Of a stretch of 64,000 nt of DNA, positions 26,401-41,400 are shown one piece after another. Location of the stretch: NCBI RefSeq assembly GCF_028583425.1, contig NC_072790.1, forward strand, positions 64,442,052 through 64,506,051, read 5' to 3'. Made by a program: the position numbers and the translations under genes. The stretch is from Eublepharis macularius. Its lineage: Eukaryota; Chordata; Lepidosauria; Squamata; Eublepharidae. A model generated the notes under the pieces. It was not told the DNA's origin and did no database searches. It saw nothing but the letters and a program-made list of their open reading frames with translations. The stretch's first letter is position 1; each line of letters starts with the position of its first letter.

Positions 26401-29400
26401 ACTTATGTGCGTGTCAGTATAAAATGTCTGAGTATCAAAATCCGGTAGCCTGCTTTACTTGGGTTGGTAGACTCTGTTCAGCACTGTGGACTATAGACCT
26501 GTGGAGCCTCGACTTAAAAGCAAGGGGTTCAGTGCTTTCATTCTCTCTAATTGGCCTCTGCCACTGAGGCGGCCATATTCTTCCATTACAGCCCTTCTTG
26601 TGCTGCTTTTCTTGCTACTGAACAACATTTTCTGAAAGTGATATTCAGCCTTCTTGAAGCTGTGTTCTACTGTGACTGGAGAGGCTGGTCAGCAGGAGAG
26701 GGACGAGAACAAAGAAGCAAGCCGTGTTTCACTTATTTTGTCGGAGAGGACTGACAGTACAATCCCACACAGAAGTACACCAGGCTGATGTATTCACAGG
26801 ATGGCACTGTCACAGTTATACCTTTCTAAGCCTGTTGGCTTCAATGGGCTTAGAAGGGTGCAGCTCTGCTTAGGATGGCCTTGTGAACTGCTGTGAAGGT
26901 CTGTACCAAAGTCCCGGGGACAATGGGGTTCAGTAATATAAATTGAGGATATGCCAATTTTAAAGTGTCTTAGTTGATTGCCAATGATTCTTTTAAAGCC
27001 TCACAGTTAAAGTTAGTGAAAACATCAATCTGTGGAAAGACTGCGGTTGTTGTGGGTTTTCCGGGCTGTATTGCCGTGGTCTTGGCATTGTAGTTCCTGA
27101 CGTTTCGCCAGCAGCTGTGGCTGGCATCTTCAGAGGTGTAGCACCAAAAGACAGAGATCTCTCAGTGTCACAGTGTTCCACAACTTCTCATTTTTAGGAA
27201 AGAAAACTGATTTTGGTTGCCAGATACAAATAAACCATAAATAGGCTTCGCTGCTTTGTTTTACTTCTGCCTTCCCATAAATCTTGCTCTGAGAGCCAAG
27301 CATTGTCCCAATTATCTTACTTACCCGATGCTGATCTATTAGTGTTCGCAAAGCCTCTTCATCATCTGGGAGGATGCCATGGAAACGAAGGGCCTGTTCA
27401 GCCTCAGCCAGCCATTCCAAAAGAACATGCACCACAGAGTGGAATTCCTCTGCCTGTATATATGAAGGTTGGGGGGAGAGAATGCTTAAAGGGATCTGAC
27501 AGAAAAAGTACAATGTTGGATTCCTCCCACAAATAATGAAGCTGAGCCCAGACTAGCGGAGTCATTCATCATTCAGCCACGAAGGCACATTAACTTTCCA
27601 TTAAGGAATCTATGACACACAGCACCTCACTTTCATAACTGTAAAAATGTCATATGCTGTTTAAGAATGCTGAAGTGAGTCCAAAGGCCTATCTGTGCCT
27701 GCTTTTAACTATATGATTGATAGCATATGTGTAAGCCCCCCATTCAGAGCAACTTGCTTTCATACGGATAAATTAAAACAGACATGATTTAAATGAATAG
27801 GTGGAGCCATGCTAATGAATGCAGTTAATGTTACCGAAGAAAGGGGGAAGTAATTCACGTGTATACATGGTAAATTTTTAGGAGGTCTAAGTAGTTTTAT
27901 TATACAATGATCATTTTTGGCAACAGGGTGCACGTGTTCATTTGTTGTGTATGAGTGTGAGTGCTGGTCAAACAGGTTTTGTGGGTTTTCAGTAACACAC
28001 CAAAAAGTATTTAGAAGACATTTCCAATTAATACACCACACTCTGCTACAAAACATGAACATGTATTTCAGTAGGTTTGCTGCAAACATCTCATGGCAAA
28101 TGCACACGATGAGGCGCATGCAGTACGCCTGTCCATCCTTCTGGAACAGTTTAAGACATTATTTTAAAGGACCTTTTTTTCCAAAACAATTTTAAATGTG
28201 TGAAAAGACAAGGGCTTATACCCAAATTCATAGCCATAAATTAAGAAAAATAATAGCAATGCCACCCTACCTTTCTTTATCGGCAACGCCATACTAAGAA
28301 CATTTGCTTTTCTCTAAGGTATGAAATTTGATTTGCCCAGAAACTATCTGAAATACAGCCCAGTCAATCCCACGGTCCTGTTGAAATGACTGGGCCTAAA
28401 CAATCCTGGACTTTTGTTTCTTTTTTTCAATTTAATATTTTGGAAGCTGATTTTACAGGGACCGACCCATTCACTGCAAACCTTTTTGTGCATGAGAAGC
28501 CTCGTTACGTAAACAGGGCATGAAGAAGGCTCTCTCTGTCTTTCCCACTTGTTGCACAGCATTGATATCCTAGGACTGTCCTGTACACCTCTACAGAAAC
28601 TGCTTCAATTCATTTTGATTGGTTCCTTTGCTCACCTGGTGGAGGGCTTGTTCTAGTCGTGTTTGTTTGGAGACAGACAATGCGCACACAGTCTCCCACC
28701 GAGTGCTAAGTTCCTGCATTTGGACCTTTACCCAGGAGGAATCATCACGACTGCCTTCTATTAGCTCTCGGGCAGAGCGTTTCAAAGCCTGGACGCTGCT
28801 TGTCCTCTTCCCCAGTTCCTTCTGGAACACCTAATCACCAGAAAAATGATTGAGCCCTTCTGTTTAGCAAAATTATATGTACAATTCATATGGAAAGTAC
28901 TTATTGTAGCGATGTAGGGGAAAAAAAAGATTCATTTTCCGAGCAAATACCCCTAGCTTACACGTTATTTCGTTTTGTATTTTGCATGAACACAGGAAGC
29001 TGTCTGAGTCTATCCCTTGGTCTATCAAAATCAAAATTGTCTACGCTGACTGGCAGCTGCTCTCCAGGGTCTCAGACAGAAGTCTTGCCTGCAACATGAC
29101 CTTTTGAAATAGAGTTGCCAAGAATTGAATCTCGGACTTTCTGCATCCCAAGGCAGCGATCTACCACTGAGCCATGGCTCCGCCCAAGATATCAAAGGAA
29201 GCTGGGTCCAACTTATTGAAACCTTGCTACTTTGTTGTATTTAATTTTTTTCTTAACTTACTCTTCATCAGTAATTTTACCTATATTCTATAGGAAACCT
29301 CTTCTGTTAGCACCGTTTCTGTTATGCTATGTGCATTCAGGTTAAAATGATTAATTTTTTAATTAAGTTGCTTGAAACTTCTGTTAGCATACCCTGGGTA

Positions 29401-32400
29401 CATGAGCACTTCAAAGCCAATGCAAGCATTGTGTTTCTCATTTAGCTTCTCTCTCCAGTCCCTTCCCCCACTCCATCCTAAGCTCTTTCCTGCCCTTTTA
29501 TACCCCAATCCAGAGGCAAAAACATGATGCAGTAGACACATGGAATAATTTTATGTTAAAGATTCCATATTCATTTCAGCAGATCTATGCACACAAACTT
29601 CTTCCCTACTGAAATAGATGGACAGCCCTTGAAGATGATGGAAATCCATGTGTGCATGAGAATTTTTTTCCTCCTGAAAAACTAGATGTATTGTGACTAT
29701 GAGAAATGAATGCTTATAGTATCACCAGCAGCATCCATGGCTCCATTGACAAACATTTGCTCGCATTCATTTTTAAGACCTTTGGGGCAGGAAACATTGT
29801 GAATTAAAATACCCAAGGAAGTAGCATGAAATAAAGCATTAATAGTACCGGGCAGGTTTCAAAGCAAATCAATTTCTGAAAAGTTTTGCAAGAGTTGTAT
29901 GTCTTCTAAATAACTATTATATCACAGTCTAGTGTTTTTATATATATAATGGATTCATCAATCTTTGTAAAGTTACATGTTGACTCAACAGACATTTCAT
30001 CAAAATGTTTTAAACAACCTGATTTAAAATAATATGAAAATCGCTGTAATTTTGTTGCCATTACTTTGTGATTATCTATTAAGTTCATCACTAAATCAAT
30101 GTCTCCATGCACAGGCTGATCTTCGGCCAGCTGCGGTTCCACTTTGTAGAGCCAATCTATGAGAGCCTGAAGAGCATCAGTAAATTGTCCAGAAAACAGC
30201 AGGGCTTCTTCCAGTTTGTTTTGTCTGAAGTTGGAAAACAAAATAGACACACAGAGTAAAGGGGAAAATTAGGAATACTCAGCATCATCTACCTCCGTGC
30301 TCACATTCATAGCTGGTATCCGAAGAAAATAATCGTTTTGACAGAGGGTGGAAAAAGAAGCACCACTTCCTTTATTCTTATATGAACAATGGTAGCTTAA
30401 TGAAAGTGCAACAGAACAGGCCCCTGCACAGAGTGCACTTTCATGTACAGATGTGACGATGTGGAGGGAATTCAACAGCACTTCTGCCCAGACCTATGAA
30501 TACCATACAGAGCACAGATAATAACGGTGTTGCCAAAGTTCACAATTACCTGGTTCAGAATATAAATTTGCCAGGCTCATAATGCTTGAATGCCCTTTTT
30601 CTATCAGACTGCTTGTAAATACTGATTCATTTCTGAATTAGATTGTGGGAAGCTGACCTGTCAATAATGAATACCAGGCCATATGGGAGTCAAAGCCAGA
30701 ATTTTTATTCCAAAACTCTATGACCTACCACAACACTCTCGTAACTTTTGCCCAACCTGCTAACTCTTCAAGGCAGACAGGCTCTTTAACTCACTGGGAA
30801 AGTTCATGATGGGCCACTGCCATGGAGGGCCACTGGTGACCAGGCACATTCCCTGTGCTGCTGCTCAGAAAAAAGCCCCCAGGCCATGGTGACAATGACA
30901 ACAGGTGCAGTCTTGCCCAATGGGAAATCCCACACCACTTGTCATCAATGTCCTGTCCCAGTTCTGAGCCAGGTGGACTCTGTGCGACTACCAGCGCCAC
31001 ATGGGCCACTTAAATCTACTTGCTACAAGGCTGTTTTAACGTCCCAAGTCTACTCTGGTCACCCTTTTTTCACAAAAGGAAATGATGCCTTCATATAATC
31101 ATTCTATCAGTGCCCCAATCTCAATCTCCTCTTTCCCCAGGGGACAGGTTTCTTGCTTGTTTTAGAAGTGACCAATAATAAGTGGCCAATAAGCAAGATG
31201 TTTTAGCTTAGGTCCACTACCAAGATTAGGTATAGCAGCAAAATGGAAAGTAAAGCCCACAAGGAAGCAATATTCTTCACCCTAGGGCTGAAGCAATAGA
31301 CAAAAGAAAATGTACAAGGAACGGCTATGCAACTCTAACGTCCTGAGTATGTGGAGCCCTATATCATCCAAGAGACTCTGACTGAGCTTGAGTAGATTGC
31401 CTTCTCTAGCCATGGTAGGAGAAATAAACCATATGCTAGGTAAGGACATATAAACAGTATATTTCAAAAATTGTGGGTATGGAGAGTGGCATCTGTCCTA
31501 AGAACTTCTATCCGCCTGTCAAAATGACCACTTCATAAAACTAGCTGCTAACCAGCTAGTTTTCAGAGTAAAGAATTTTCAGAGTTAGGTAAAGCTGAAT
31601 GTTGCAAAGCGCAGTCCTAAGAGTAGTTATACACTTCTAAGTCCATTGAAGTCAATAGGTTTAGAAAGTTGTAACTCTGTTTAAGACTGCACTGACAGGG
31701 CCCCTTCCTCTCCTAACGGTTCCTGCTTTATGAGACATCTTTTACATACGAGGCGCAGCTGCTTCTTTTCTTTACCTTTCCACTGATTTTCCACATACTG
31801 TATCCCACTTGTCTCTCAGTTCACTCAGCATGTCATCCAGTTTCAGATTGTCATCGGCCAGAGAAGTTTTCTCTTTTAAAGAACGTCCGCTTCTATTCGT
31901 GGTGTCATAAACAGAATGTTTGGCTCCGAGAGCTTTCTGGAATTCCTGTACAAGAAGAATTTTTTAAAAAGCCAACGAACAATAAGAATATAATGACACA
32001 CTGTATTAAACTGCTGATATAGCCTAGCGACCCAAACAGCAAGTAAAATACGATAAAGTCTTTCTTATCTGGTACCCACAGGGAATGGGGTTAACTGTTA
32101 ATTAAATGTGCCTGATAATCCAATTATCGCTCTTCTCCACCCCAACCCAAAGGAATTTGCAGAGACCAAACCCCACCCCACTGGGAACACCATAGGGACA
32201 ACCCTCACATCTGGCAGTACCTTTCCCTATGAACTACAGAACCATCCTACACATCAGGCAGATAAGCAGGCGACATGCCTAGAAGCCCTCTGGCAGATCT
32301 GGCTCACCACAATTCGGGGAAGGCTGAGGGTGAAGTAACCAAGGATGATGTCAGCTGGCTGCATCAGCTGTCAGAAGCCCAGCAACAGCCAGAGTCATCA

Positions 32401-35400
32401 AGCTAGCCAGCTAGAGAGACAGGAGTGGGCACACGCACTCCCAAAAAATCAGGGATGTGGTGTCTAAGGGGGTGGAGCTTCTGGGTGATGCCAGTTAAGT
32501 GAGTCTTTTGAATGTTCAAATGCTGTATTACAAAGTTTTTTACAGTAGTCCTCAATTTGAATTTTTCGTCTACTATGAATTCATGAGGTATAATCAAGGC
32601 AGCCCCATCATTCACATCTGCAATATGGAGATAATAATACTGACCTGCCTTATAGGAGTGTTGTAAGGATTACGAGGCACAGTAAATGGAACTGTCTGAA
32701 CACTTGAAAGCATTATAAAACACTTAAATGTTATTATGATTTTATAGCATCTATATCTAAATGCAGAGTCTGGGAATTCCAGAGAAATTACATTTAGCAA
32801 GGAATCCCATGAACACATCTCCGAACCTGGCCACACATTTCTGAATATATCTGACTTCCACTACAATCAACAGAACTTTAATCAATTGGCTTTTATGGAG
32901 CAATTAAAGGAAGTCATGCGGAAAGGTTCATCATGACCTCCAGTTGGATGCTAAAGTCTATCAATTCAGGCTATTGCATCACTTGTATTCAGACCTCTTG
33001 CGTCCCTATTAATTTAAAATGGATCAAAAATCATCTTAAAAGCCAGGCATCCCAGCTAAATGGACTTGTGGATGAGAGTGAAGAGACGTAATAGAAATTT
33101 CTGTGCTATTTGTTGCCATTAACAGTGTAAAATGACACACAACAGAATGCAGCTAAAGAAATCATATAAACGAGTCAGAGAGTGCAATCAAGTTCTTCAT
33201 GTTAATGCTAAGAGATGACTGATATCTAAACCAAAAAGGATGCTTTATTATAGATCTTTTGTCAAGGTCAGCTTTGGTAGGAAAGTGAATAAAAAGCATA
33301 TCCAGTACACTTTTGATCATCTATGTCAATAACAAAAAACTGCCTCTCTCTTGTTCATTGGAATCCTCATATGCCTCAAAAGGCTTTTATACAGGGAAAT
33401 ATCAGTTTCTGGTTCAAGTTTTCAATAGGAATGGAGCTGCAGCCTTTGCCACAGAGTCAGTGACAAGCTCAAAGCAAATCATGTTTTCTCAGGACAAGCA
33501 GAGAAAAAGGTTAACAGCTGTGTAATCATTTCTATGCTAGGCTATGTACCTAATTCCACTCTGAATGTGGATGCAATTTATAATCCAGGAGTCAAAATCC
33601 CTACATTTTTTGCATTTCCCCAAAACTCCTGAGGATCAGTGGGTAGCGCTCAGACCACAAATACAAAATGATGTAAATCATATTGATCCATTTTATCTCT
33701 ATGCTTCTTGGTTTTCCTTTATTTTTGCAGACTAGGACTAGCATTAAATAACTTTAGACTTTAATGAGAAAAACCTCTCTTTCTCTCTCTCTCTCTCTCA
33801 AATTCAGACAAAACTACAATGCTAAATAAACTGTGAACACAATACAGCCAAAGTGAATAATTTTCAAGTCCTGCTGGTTTCAATGAGAGAAAGATGGTTA
33901 AGCACCATACTTAAATTCCTGTAATTGAAAGCAATGGGAGTTTATGGATCCTATAACATAAAAAGTTTTAAATGCCTGCATGTTTCTGTGCTGCTTTTTC
34001 CTCTGTGAAAGGGGTTTATTAAGACACCCAGTTGTAGAATTACCATGTTTTTGCAAGATAGCATAAAACATCTGTACACGACACAATATTTCAGTTAATT
34101 TTGCCAGGACTCCAACATGTCCAAATATTCAAGAATGAAACTCACAAAGTATTACAGCTGATTGGTCAGAAGCCACTATCCTATCAGCACCACACATATG
34201 AAGAAAACTGACAGTGGTAAACAGTGACATCAAATCCAAAATCAGGAGGAGCTGGGAGAAGCCAAAGAATCCTAGCACAATCCATCCTTAGAATGAACCC
34301 CTTCAAAGTGAACACTTAATGATGGTTTATTCACCAGGCTTTCTGTGACCATCTATTTATGATGGTGTTTATGATGGTGTTTATGATGTTTATGATGTTT
34401 TAATTATTGCATTTTTAAATCTGTTGGGAGCATTCTGCTGATCGATCAGGATACCCTTGCTTTAAAAACAGACAGATGGCCAGGTCCATAAGTAATATTC
34501 TCTTTAAAAAAAAAAAAGCTGAGCAGATGCAAAGATGAATCGTGTGACCCAAGTCTTTCTTCCCCTGACTCTGACGTCTAAACATAAGATGTAATAAAAA
34601 ACAAAAGAATTAAAAAGCAGTAAATATTCGCTGGAGTCTTTGGTAACATGTACCAAATATGAGACAGAGAACATTTTTATCTTGGTTTCTTCCTATTTTT
34701 GGCAGTGACAAGCTGGCAAAGAACAAAGCTAAGTTATTCCATATATCACACACTGCTAAGTTTATGTCCATAGTCTAAGAAAATGAAACCACTAAAACAG
34801 TGGTTCAGAGGTTTTACTTCACAAAAGGAAGAGATGAAACAGAAGGCATGCAGCAATACAAAGCATACAATATGTAAACAACCTGAGAAGGGGATTAACT
34901 AGGATTTAGGGAGGCCATTTTGTTATTGTCCACATACTGGAATGAGAGGTAAGTTGATACTTTTTAAATAGGTTAAATTAGTAAGCATGTAAGCATTTTT
35001 AAATTTTGGACTTCACTTCTTTGAGCAGGTGCTAAAAGATCTGAGGTAACTAACCATTTCAATTAATAGTTAAACAAATGCAATACCGCTGTAAATAATG
35101 GGACATTATTAGGTGCTCTCAATATAACTACTTCAAAGCATGCCCCCAAACATTTTGGTCTTGGTGTCCTCATCTGAAGGCAGGCAACAAATCATGGATG
35201 GGAGGGGAGACAGGGAGAAAAGCCTTTTGTAAGGGGATCAACAGGCTTCTGCCCCAGCTGGAGGTTTTCAATCAACAGATTGAATCCCTATCTGTTGGGA
35301 AAGCTCTAGTTTGGATTTCCTGCACTAAGAAGGGGTTGGAGTAGATGGCTTAGTAGCCCTTTTCTAAGCTCTATGGCTATTTGCATCAGAAGCTGACAAA

Positions 35401-38400
35401 TCACCTCAGTCCACAGGGAAACAGCAGCAAATTCAAGTTTCAGGTGTGCCGTGCTTTTAAATCTTGGTTATTTCTCTTTAGGATAAGGGTAGACTGCATT
35501 TTGCTACACAGCAGAATCCACCCTGGACCAAACATAAGGATATTGCCTTTGATGTCACAGATTTGGAACCACAGTCTGCACTTCTGGGCCAGCTGCAGCT
35601 GTGAAATCTTCTGGCCACCCTACTGGCAGAGAGAGCACCAGGAAATCCAATGAGACATCTGCTATGGTAAATTCTGCCTGCCAATCATACTAGTAGACTT
35701 GTCTGGCTCAGAAGAGACAATCAATCCAGCTATGGGAGAATTGCCTTGATAAAAGAGGAAATTGAGATGGAGGCTCTAACACTCCAGTATGTTCCTCAAA
35801 ATTTCTCCAGAGAGTCATTTCAGAGTCCTAACTTCAGTGATATTCTGAAACACTAGGGTATCTGATGGGATTAGCTGAGGAGTGCTCAGAAAAATCTTCT
35901 GCTTTAACATCTATCAGACACAAGTCAAACTAGCTTTAACACCCTCTGTAGCATTTTTCAGGTGGGTAGCCATGTTGGTCTGCAGTAAAAGAGCAGGATT
36001 TGAGTCCAGTGGCACTTTAGAAACCAAGAAGATTCAAGGTATAAGATTTTGAAAGCCAAAGTTCCTTTTTTTAACAAAGAAGCTTTTTTTGGTATTAGAA
36101 CCCAGTAAAATGTAATATGGACTAATAAAAATAACAAAACTACTGGTTTTCTTGACAATAAGTAAAGGTGTTGTATAGCTGTGTTAGTGCTGTAACAATA
36201 AAGGACTGAAAGCTTAAATCAATAATCATGGTAGAAAACAAAGGTTTATTTCCTTATATAATGCAAATGCCATGAGAGATTTTAAAACCCGGATAAGATG
36301 ATATGTTAGAAGGACTGACAACCTAGATACTGAAAAATACCAGGCAGACCAAATGCAGCTCTGCAGACTAGAACCATGAAACTGATTTTCTCTATTCAGT
36401 GTAATCTTTTCCCTGGAGCTATAAAGGTCCAAAGGTTAAAGGTTACGTTTCATCTGCCCATGAAGAGATTTATGGAGAGGAGCTTTGCAGCTGCAAACTC
36501 TTAACAGGAAAATTGTCCCCTCCTACTGCAAGTTTCATTTCAGCTGCTGACATCTCCATTGCTGCTAATTCATTTTAATAATAAACAAGAACTATTATTA
36601 TTATCATTATTATCTATATAGTCCACTAGATGTTTGGACTGAAATTTTTGGTCCCTCACCAACACAGATTGTATCCAAGAATCTTGGAGTCAGTGAGGTG
36701 TTGCCTTAATATGTGGCATGTCCCAACTAGTGTGGCTGTTTGCAACTCATCAGTTGTTACGCTGTTTATGCCGATATCGCCCAAGTATTTAATTAGTCCT
36801 TTCAGAATCGCATCTAGTTCTCCTATCACTACTGGATGCTGAGAATTTTTATTATTGTTGTTATTGTTATTTCACTAAACCAACTAAGGATTTGTTATGA
36901 AACTGCATTTTCTTATTTCATAAGAATGAAACAAAAGACAAAAAATGACAATACTCACAATCTTCTAGCAAAAGAAACAACCAAAACAAAACAAAAAAAA
37001 ACCCAACTGGGTGTGATTAAATGTGAGTAAATCCTGTCAGCCAAAATCATTGCAGAAACTTTGAGCTAAAGTTTTTAAATCAAGTCTTGTGTTAATGGAC
37101 CATTTCTTCAGCTCCTATAATTATTATTGTGCCTTCCCTTTCCAGGTTCTTCCCTTTCTTTTTGGAAAACAATCAGATCCTGTGGAGAACCTCCCAGCTC
37201 CTATTTACTTTCCTATTAGGAACTCAGCCAGGATTTGAATTTGATGGAGACAAACATTCCAACCTACAGAAGCCAATAAATCTCCCTCCCCTGCTAATTA
37301 CACAGTGCTAGACTGACTGAAGTTTGTGCAGTCTGACTGAACCATCTTTTAACATTCCATTAATGGTGACTCACCTTATGCTGGGTAAGCTGCATCTTAA
37401 TTTTATCAGGATCATTTGCAATCTCAAGCTCTGCATCTAATGTCTTTTCTGAGTCATCCAGCCACTCCGTAAGTTTGTTCCAGGCTTCATGGAACTGTAA
37501 AAGAGTGAGATTTTCATTTGCATACCTTTATAAGCAAGCATCTAAAACATTCAGCATATAATCAAATATTACATATAAAGGAACATTATTCAAAGTCTAT
37601 TCAGCTAAATACTGAAAAGAACTGATGATTTTTCTTTTAGACCTTTAATTTGACTGTAATAAGCAATCATTCCTTCTCATAACAAATCTTCCCGATACAA
37701 ATTCTATAAACTGGGAACCTGTGCATACAATAGAGGACTGCCAGAGGCAAATAAACCTATTTGTACTAGGAATGTGCAGTTCGGGAATCCGATTAGGAAA
37801 AAAATGCCCGAATCGGACCTGATCTGTAAAGAATCGGGGCCCTGATTTGGAAATCCTGAATCAAAGCTTTCTGAAGCATTCGTAATGCTTCGGAAAAGCT
37901 TTGGGGCTGAGTTTAAAGGGCCCTGCTGCTGCTTGCAAGCAGCGGCAGGGCCCTTCAAACATCACCCCCCTCCCACACACCCCCACTTACCTTTGAAGCG
38001 TTGGTGGCAGCGGTGGTTCTGGCCCTCCCTGCTGCCCGTGGGGCAGCAAAGTGGCAGAGGAGGCAGAGAAAGCCCTTCCTGCCCCTCAAATGGCCGCCGC
38101 CACGGCCATTTGAGGGGCAGGAAGTGCCAGAGGAGGCTGCTGGCTCCAGGCTGTCGCAGCCTCGTGCTGCCATACATGCTGCCACTGCCACCGCCCAGGT
38201 GATCACTCTCCCCCTCTTACTCCAGCCAGGTAAGTGGGTGGGGGGTGGAGGGGTTGCCCCAGAGGGGTGGGAGGTGGGGCACTTGCTCCCCTTCACTTCA
38301 GTATGCTCCGAATATTTACAGAGGATACCGAAGCGAGTAAATACCATAATTCCGAAGCGGCTTGCCACTTCAGAATTATGGTATTTACGATTTTCTTCCC

Positions 38401-41400
38401 CACTTTGGGTAAACCTGAAGTGGGAAACCCAAATCTTTTCGGGATGCACACCCCTAATTTGTACGGGTAGGATTTTTATCTAGGCCTCAAGTTCCACACA
38501 TAATGATCCATTGCTGTTCACACTGTCTTGCTGGGATGATTCCCACCCATGAAAATGATATGATACAACACACAGTGACACAATCCTGCCTATATTTTCG
38601 TTTTGGAAATTGTTTGCCTAAAATAGCCCACCTGGCGAATGCATCCAATGGGGAAAAAACATACACACCAGTGTATGTTTTGAAACATTCTCTCTTCCAT
38701 TTCATGTCCCTCCCCTATTTACACATACATGAAAATTGAAATGGTACATTCCTTGCATAAGGGTGGTACTGCCTTGAGTTCATACTAAATTATCTCCTTT
38801 GTTGAGCCATCATTAGAAATTCAAATCACACTTTGAGCACAATGGGCCCCATCTCATTTCAGCCTACAAGAAATGCTCAGGAGATGGAACCTACTGTTTC
38901 CTTTTTCCTGTTCCTGAGCAGGCCCTTTCCCTCATAGAGGCCTTTACCCCAGAGAGGGCCTTTGCTCCATAAACAACTAGTACTGGTTGGCCTTCCTCTT
39001 GTCTACTCCTCCATGGCTCTTGTAGGTCCCTCAGCTCAGCAACTGGGCGCTCCTTAGGGCTCTGCCCCTGCTCTGCTTGTTCTGCTCCAGGACTAGGGGG
39101 TCCAGGGCTGTGACAATCAGGCAGGCAATGAGGAGATCACAAGACAAAACATTTGAACCTAAGAACAAAGATTCCTGGCAAGACAAAATAATGCAGTCGG
39201 GCTGGGATACTAGAATGGGGTGGGTGGGGACCAGCACAATGCATGCAGCGTATCTGTTTAAGGCAACAGGACAATCAGAGTACAAAAGACTTTATCTCTA
39301 ATTAAAGTCACCTCATGAAAAGACGCATTACATCACAGTTTTTGATCCTCTTACAAGAATGCTCTCCTGAACAATTTGGTTTTCCACATTTTGCATGAGA
39401 AGCCTTCCCAATAGCCTCAGGTAGGAGCCACCACAGAGAATGCACATGGATGGGTTATCACCACCATTTTTATGTTTCTGGTTTGTGCTCACATATAGGG
39501 CTTTAAAGAAACATTTCCCCTCAGTGTTCTCCATCTACATGGAGACTGGTAAACAAAATGGGATAAAAGAAAAACATCCAAAAGTGTGAACCCTTTTTGG
39601 GAGAACCAAAAATTTAATTGTGAAATCTACTCCAACATTCATGAAGATTTCAACATGAGAGAAAAAGCGTTAGCCCAATGCACAGAGGGGAACTGACTAC
39701 AGAAAAGGGAATATTTGTTAAATAATCATATTAATTAAAATAAAATGAGAATGACAGTGTAACTTCTTTTGCAAGACAGGCATAAGTGATAATTCTAGCT
39801 TCTAGATGAAAGTATCTGTGGTGTGACAGAACTGGAAAAAAAGAGCTGTTCTGGCTCTAGCCACCCAAACTCATCATATTAAAACTCCAGTGCCCTTAAA
39901 AGACGTGGAAAGTTTTGAGATTGTGGCTTTAGTTACAGGTGTATTGCATTTTCCACATTACCTGCTTGGCCCGCTTCCTTGCATCATCCAAAGCTCTTCC
40001 TCTCTCCACCAAGCGCTGGACTACCTTTTCCCACCTACTCTGGACACTGATCAGAAGATTCTTAATGAGGACAACATCTTGTTTCTGGCTGAAGTATTTT
40101 AGATGCGTTCCAGTTTTGTCCAATTCTATAATCTGGTCACGGTGGGCATTCACTTCTGTGGCAAAGACCTTCCAAAAGAAAGTTAGCACTTGTAAAGATC
40201 CATTGTTGCACACATACAAAATAAAGTACTGCTTATCTACTCTATTAGTTAGAGAAACTATAAAATGCTATTTATAAATTTATAAAATGTCATTTGAACT
40301 TTAGAGTGTTCCTGAGTTGCTTGAAACATTAACAAGAGCCATCTCAGTGCCTTGCGAGGAGTAAGCAGGAGAGCATTACACATCTGCTGCTGTTTCTGTA
40401 CATACCTTGTGCTCATCAATTTGAAACAAGACGGTGTCCAAGATAAGACTTGGCCGAGAAGCGACTGTCAAGGTTTGCTCAGCTTGAGTAAGCCAATTGA
40501 TAAAGTCCTGCAGTGAGTTGTGGAACTCCATTGCCAAACTTAGGGCTTCTTCCAGTTTCACCTGCAAGAACAGGCCATAGTTTAGTAGCAGTGGATGGGT
40601 TAAAGGGAAATAAATTGTTTTTACAGTTGATTTTCTTTGGGAGAGGACAACTTTCTTCTCTCAGTTATTTATAGGTTAATACTGAAATACTCTGGATTCC
40701 TAAGATAAAAAAAATTGTAAATTGCATATGACAGTCTGAACATGCTCTAACTCTGTAAATAATTAACCTATGGCATGTTTTACTTCTACTTTTATTTTTG
40801 TGTATCTATTTATTGCCTTCTCTTATATTTAAGTCCATTTGAACTTTTAAACTGTTTCAATGTTTTCCACATTACCTGCAGACCATAACAATAAACTTGT
40901 ACTTGATAAAAGAAGTATTTTAACAATATTTTTAACAGCAAAAGACAGCAAGGAAAAACCTACAGGGAGTAAGCAGGCAAAGAGTTCCCAATCCCATAAA
41001 CAGATTTCTGGGTATTGAAAAAAATCCTGCTTCTTAATGCATGCAAGTCTCTCAAAAGGATTCCAGAAACACGTATGTGTGTTTCAGCTTTGATTCTGAT
41101 TGCATGAATCAGGACCATATGCATGAGTACTACATGAAGAATAGACACAATTAATATAAAACAGGGGTAGAGAGCTGTCTGGCCAACTAGATACAGCATT
41201 CCTGTCCTAATTAGCTGAAAGACATTTTTTCTTGCTACAGAACAAAGACCCAATTCAGATATTTATGGAGCCAGTGAGAATTTTTGCATGGCGGGCCAGA
41301 CACACCCCTTCTCCTCCAGCATCTAGCTGATGTCTCTTAGATGGAAAGAATATCATGAATTAGGTGTTACACCCTAGGGTGTCTGCTAGATGAAATATGA

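Larger units (their letters stand above)
22328..27324 (-). other. intron between exons 17 and 18, about 5 kb
   Basis: Holds a (CA)n run at 22921-22939, an inverted-repeat MITE at 24267-24490, short palindromic repeats at 25437-25515 and 26752-26892, and another dispersed repeat at 27042-27175. Otherwise unremarkable. Confidence 0.6.
32726..35958 (-). other. intron between exons 13 and 14, middle part
   Basis: Mostly unique-looking. Holds a (TC)n run at 33774-33799 and an imperfect (ATGATGGTGTTT)n run at 34352-34400. Confidence 0.5.

Noticed and set aside
28985..29192. Possible tRNA gene on the minus strand
   Set aside because: tRNA-like head followed by a conserved SINE body; degenerate stem positions.
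37955..38483. Overlapping 160-codon open frames on both strands
   Set aside because: They fall inside the GC-rich non-autonomous hAT element; palindromic GC-rich DNA lacks stops on both strands. No transposase motifs.
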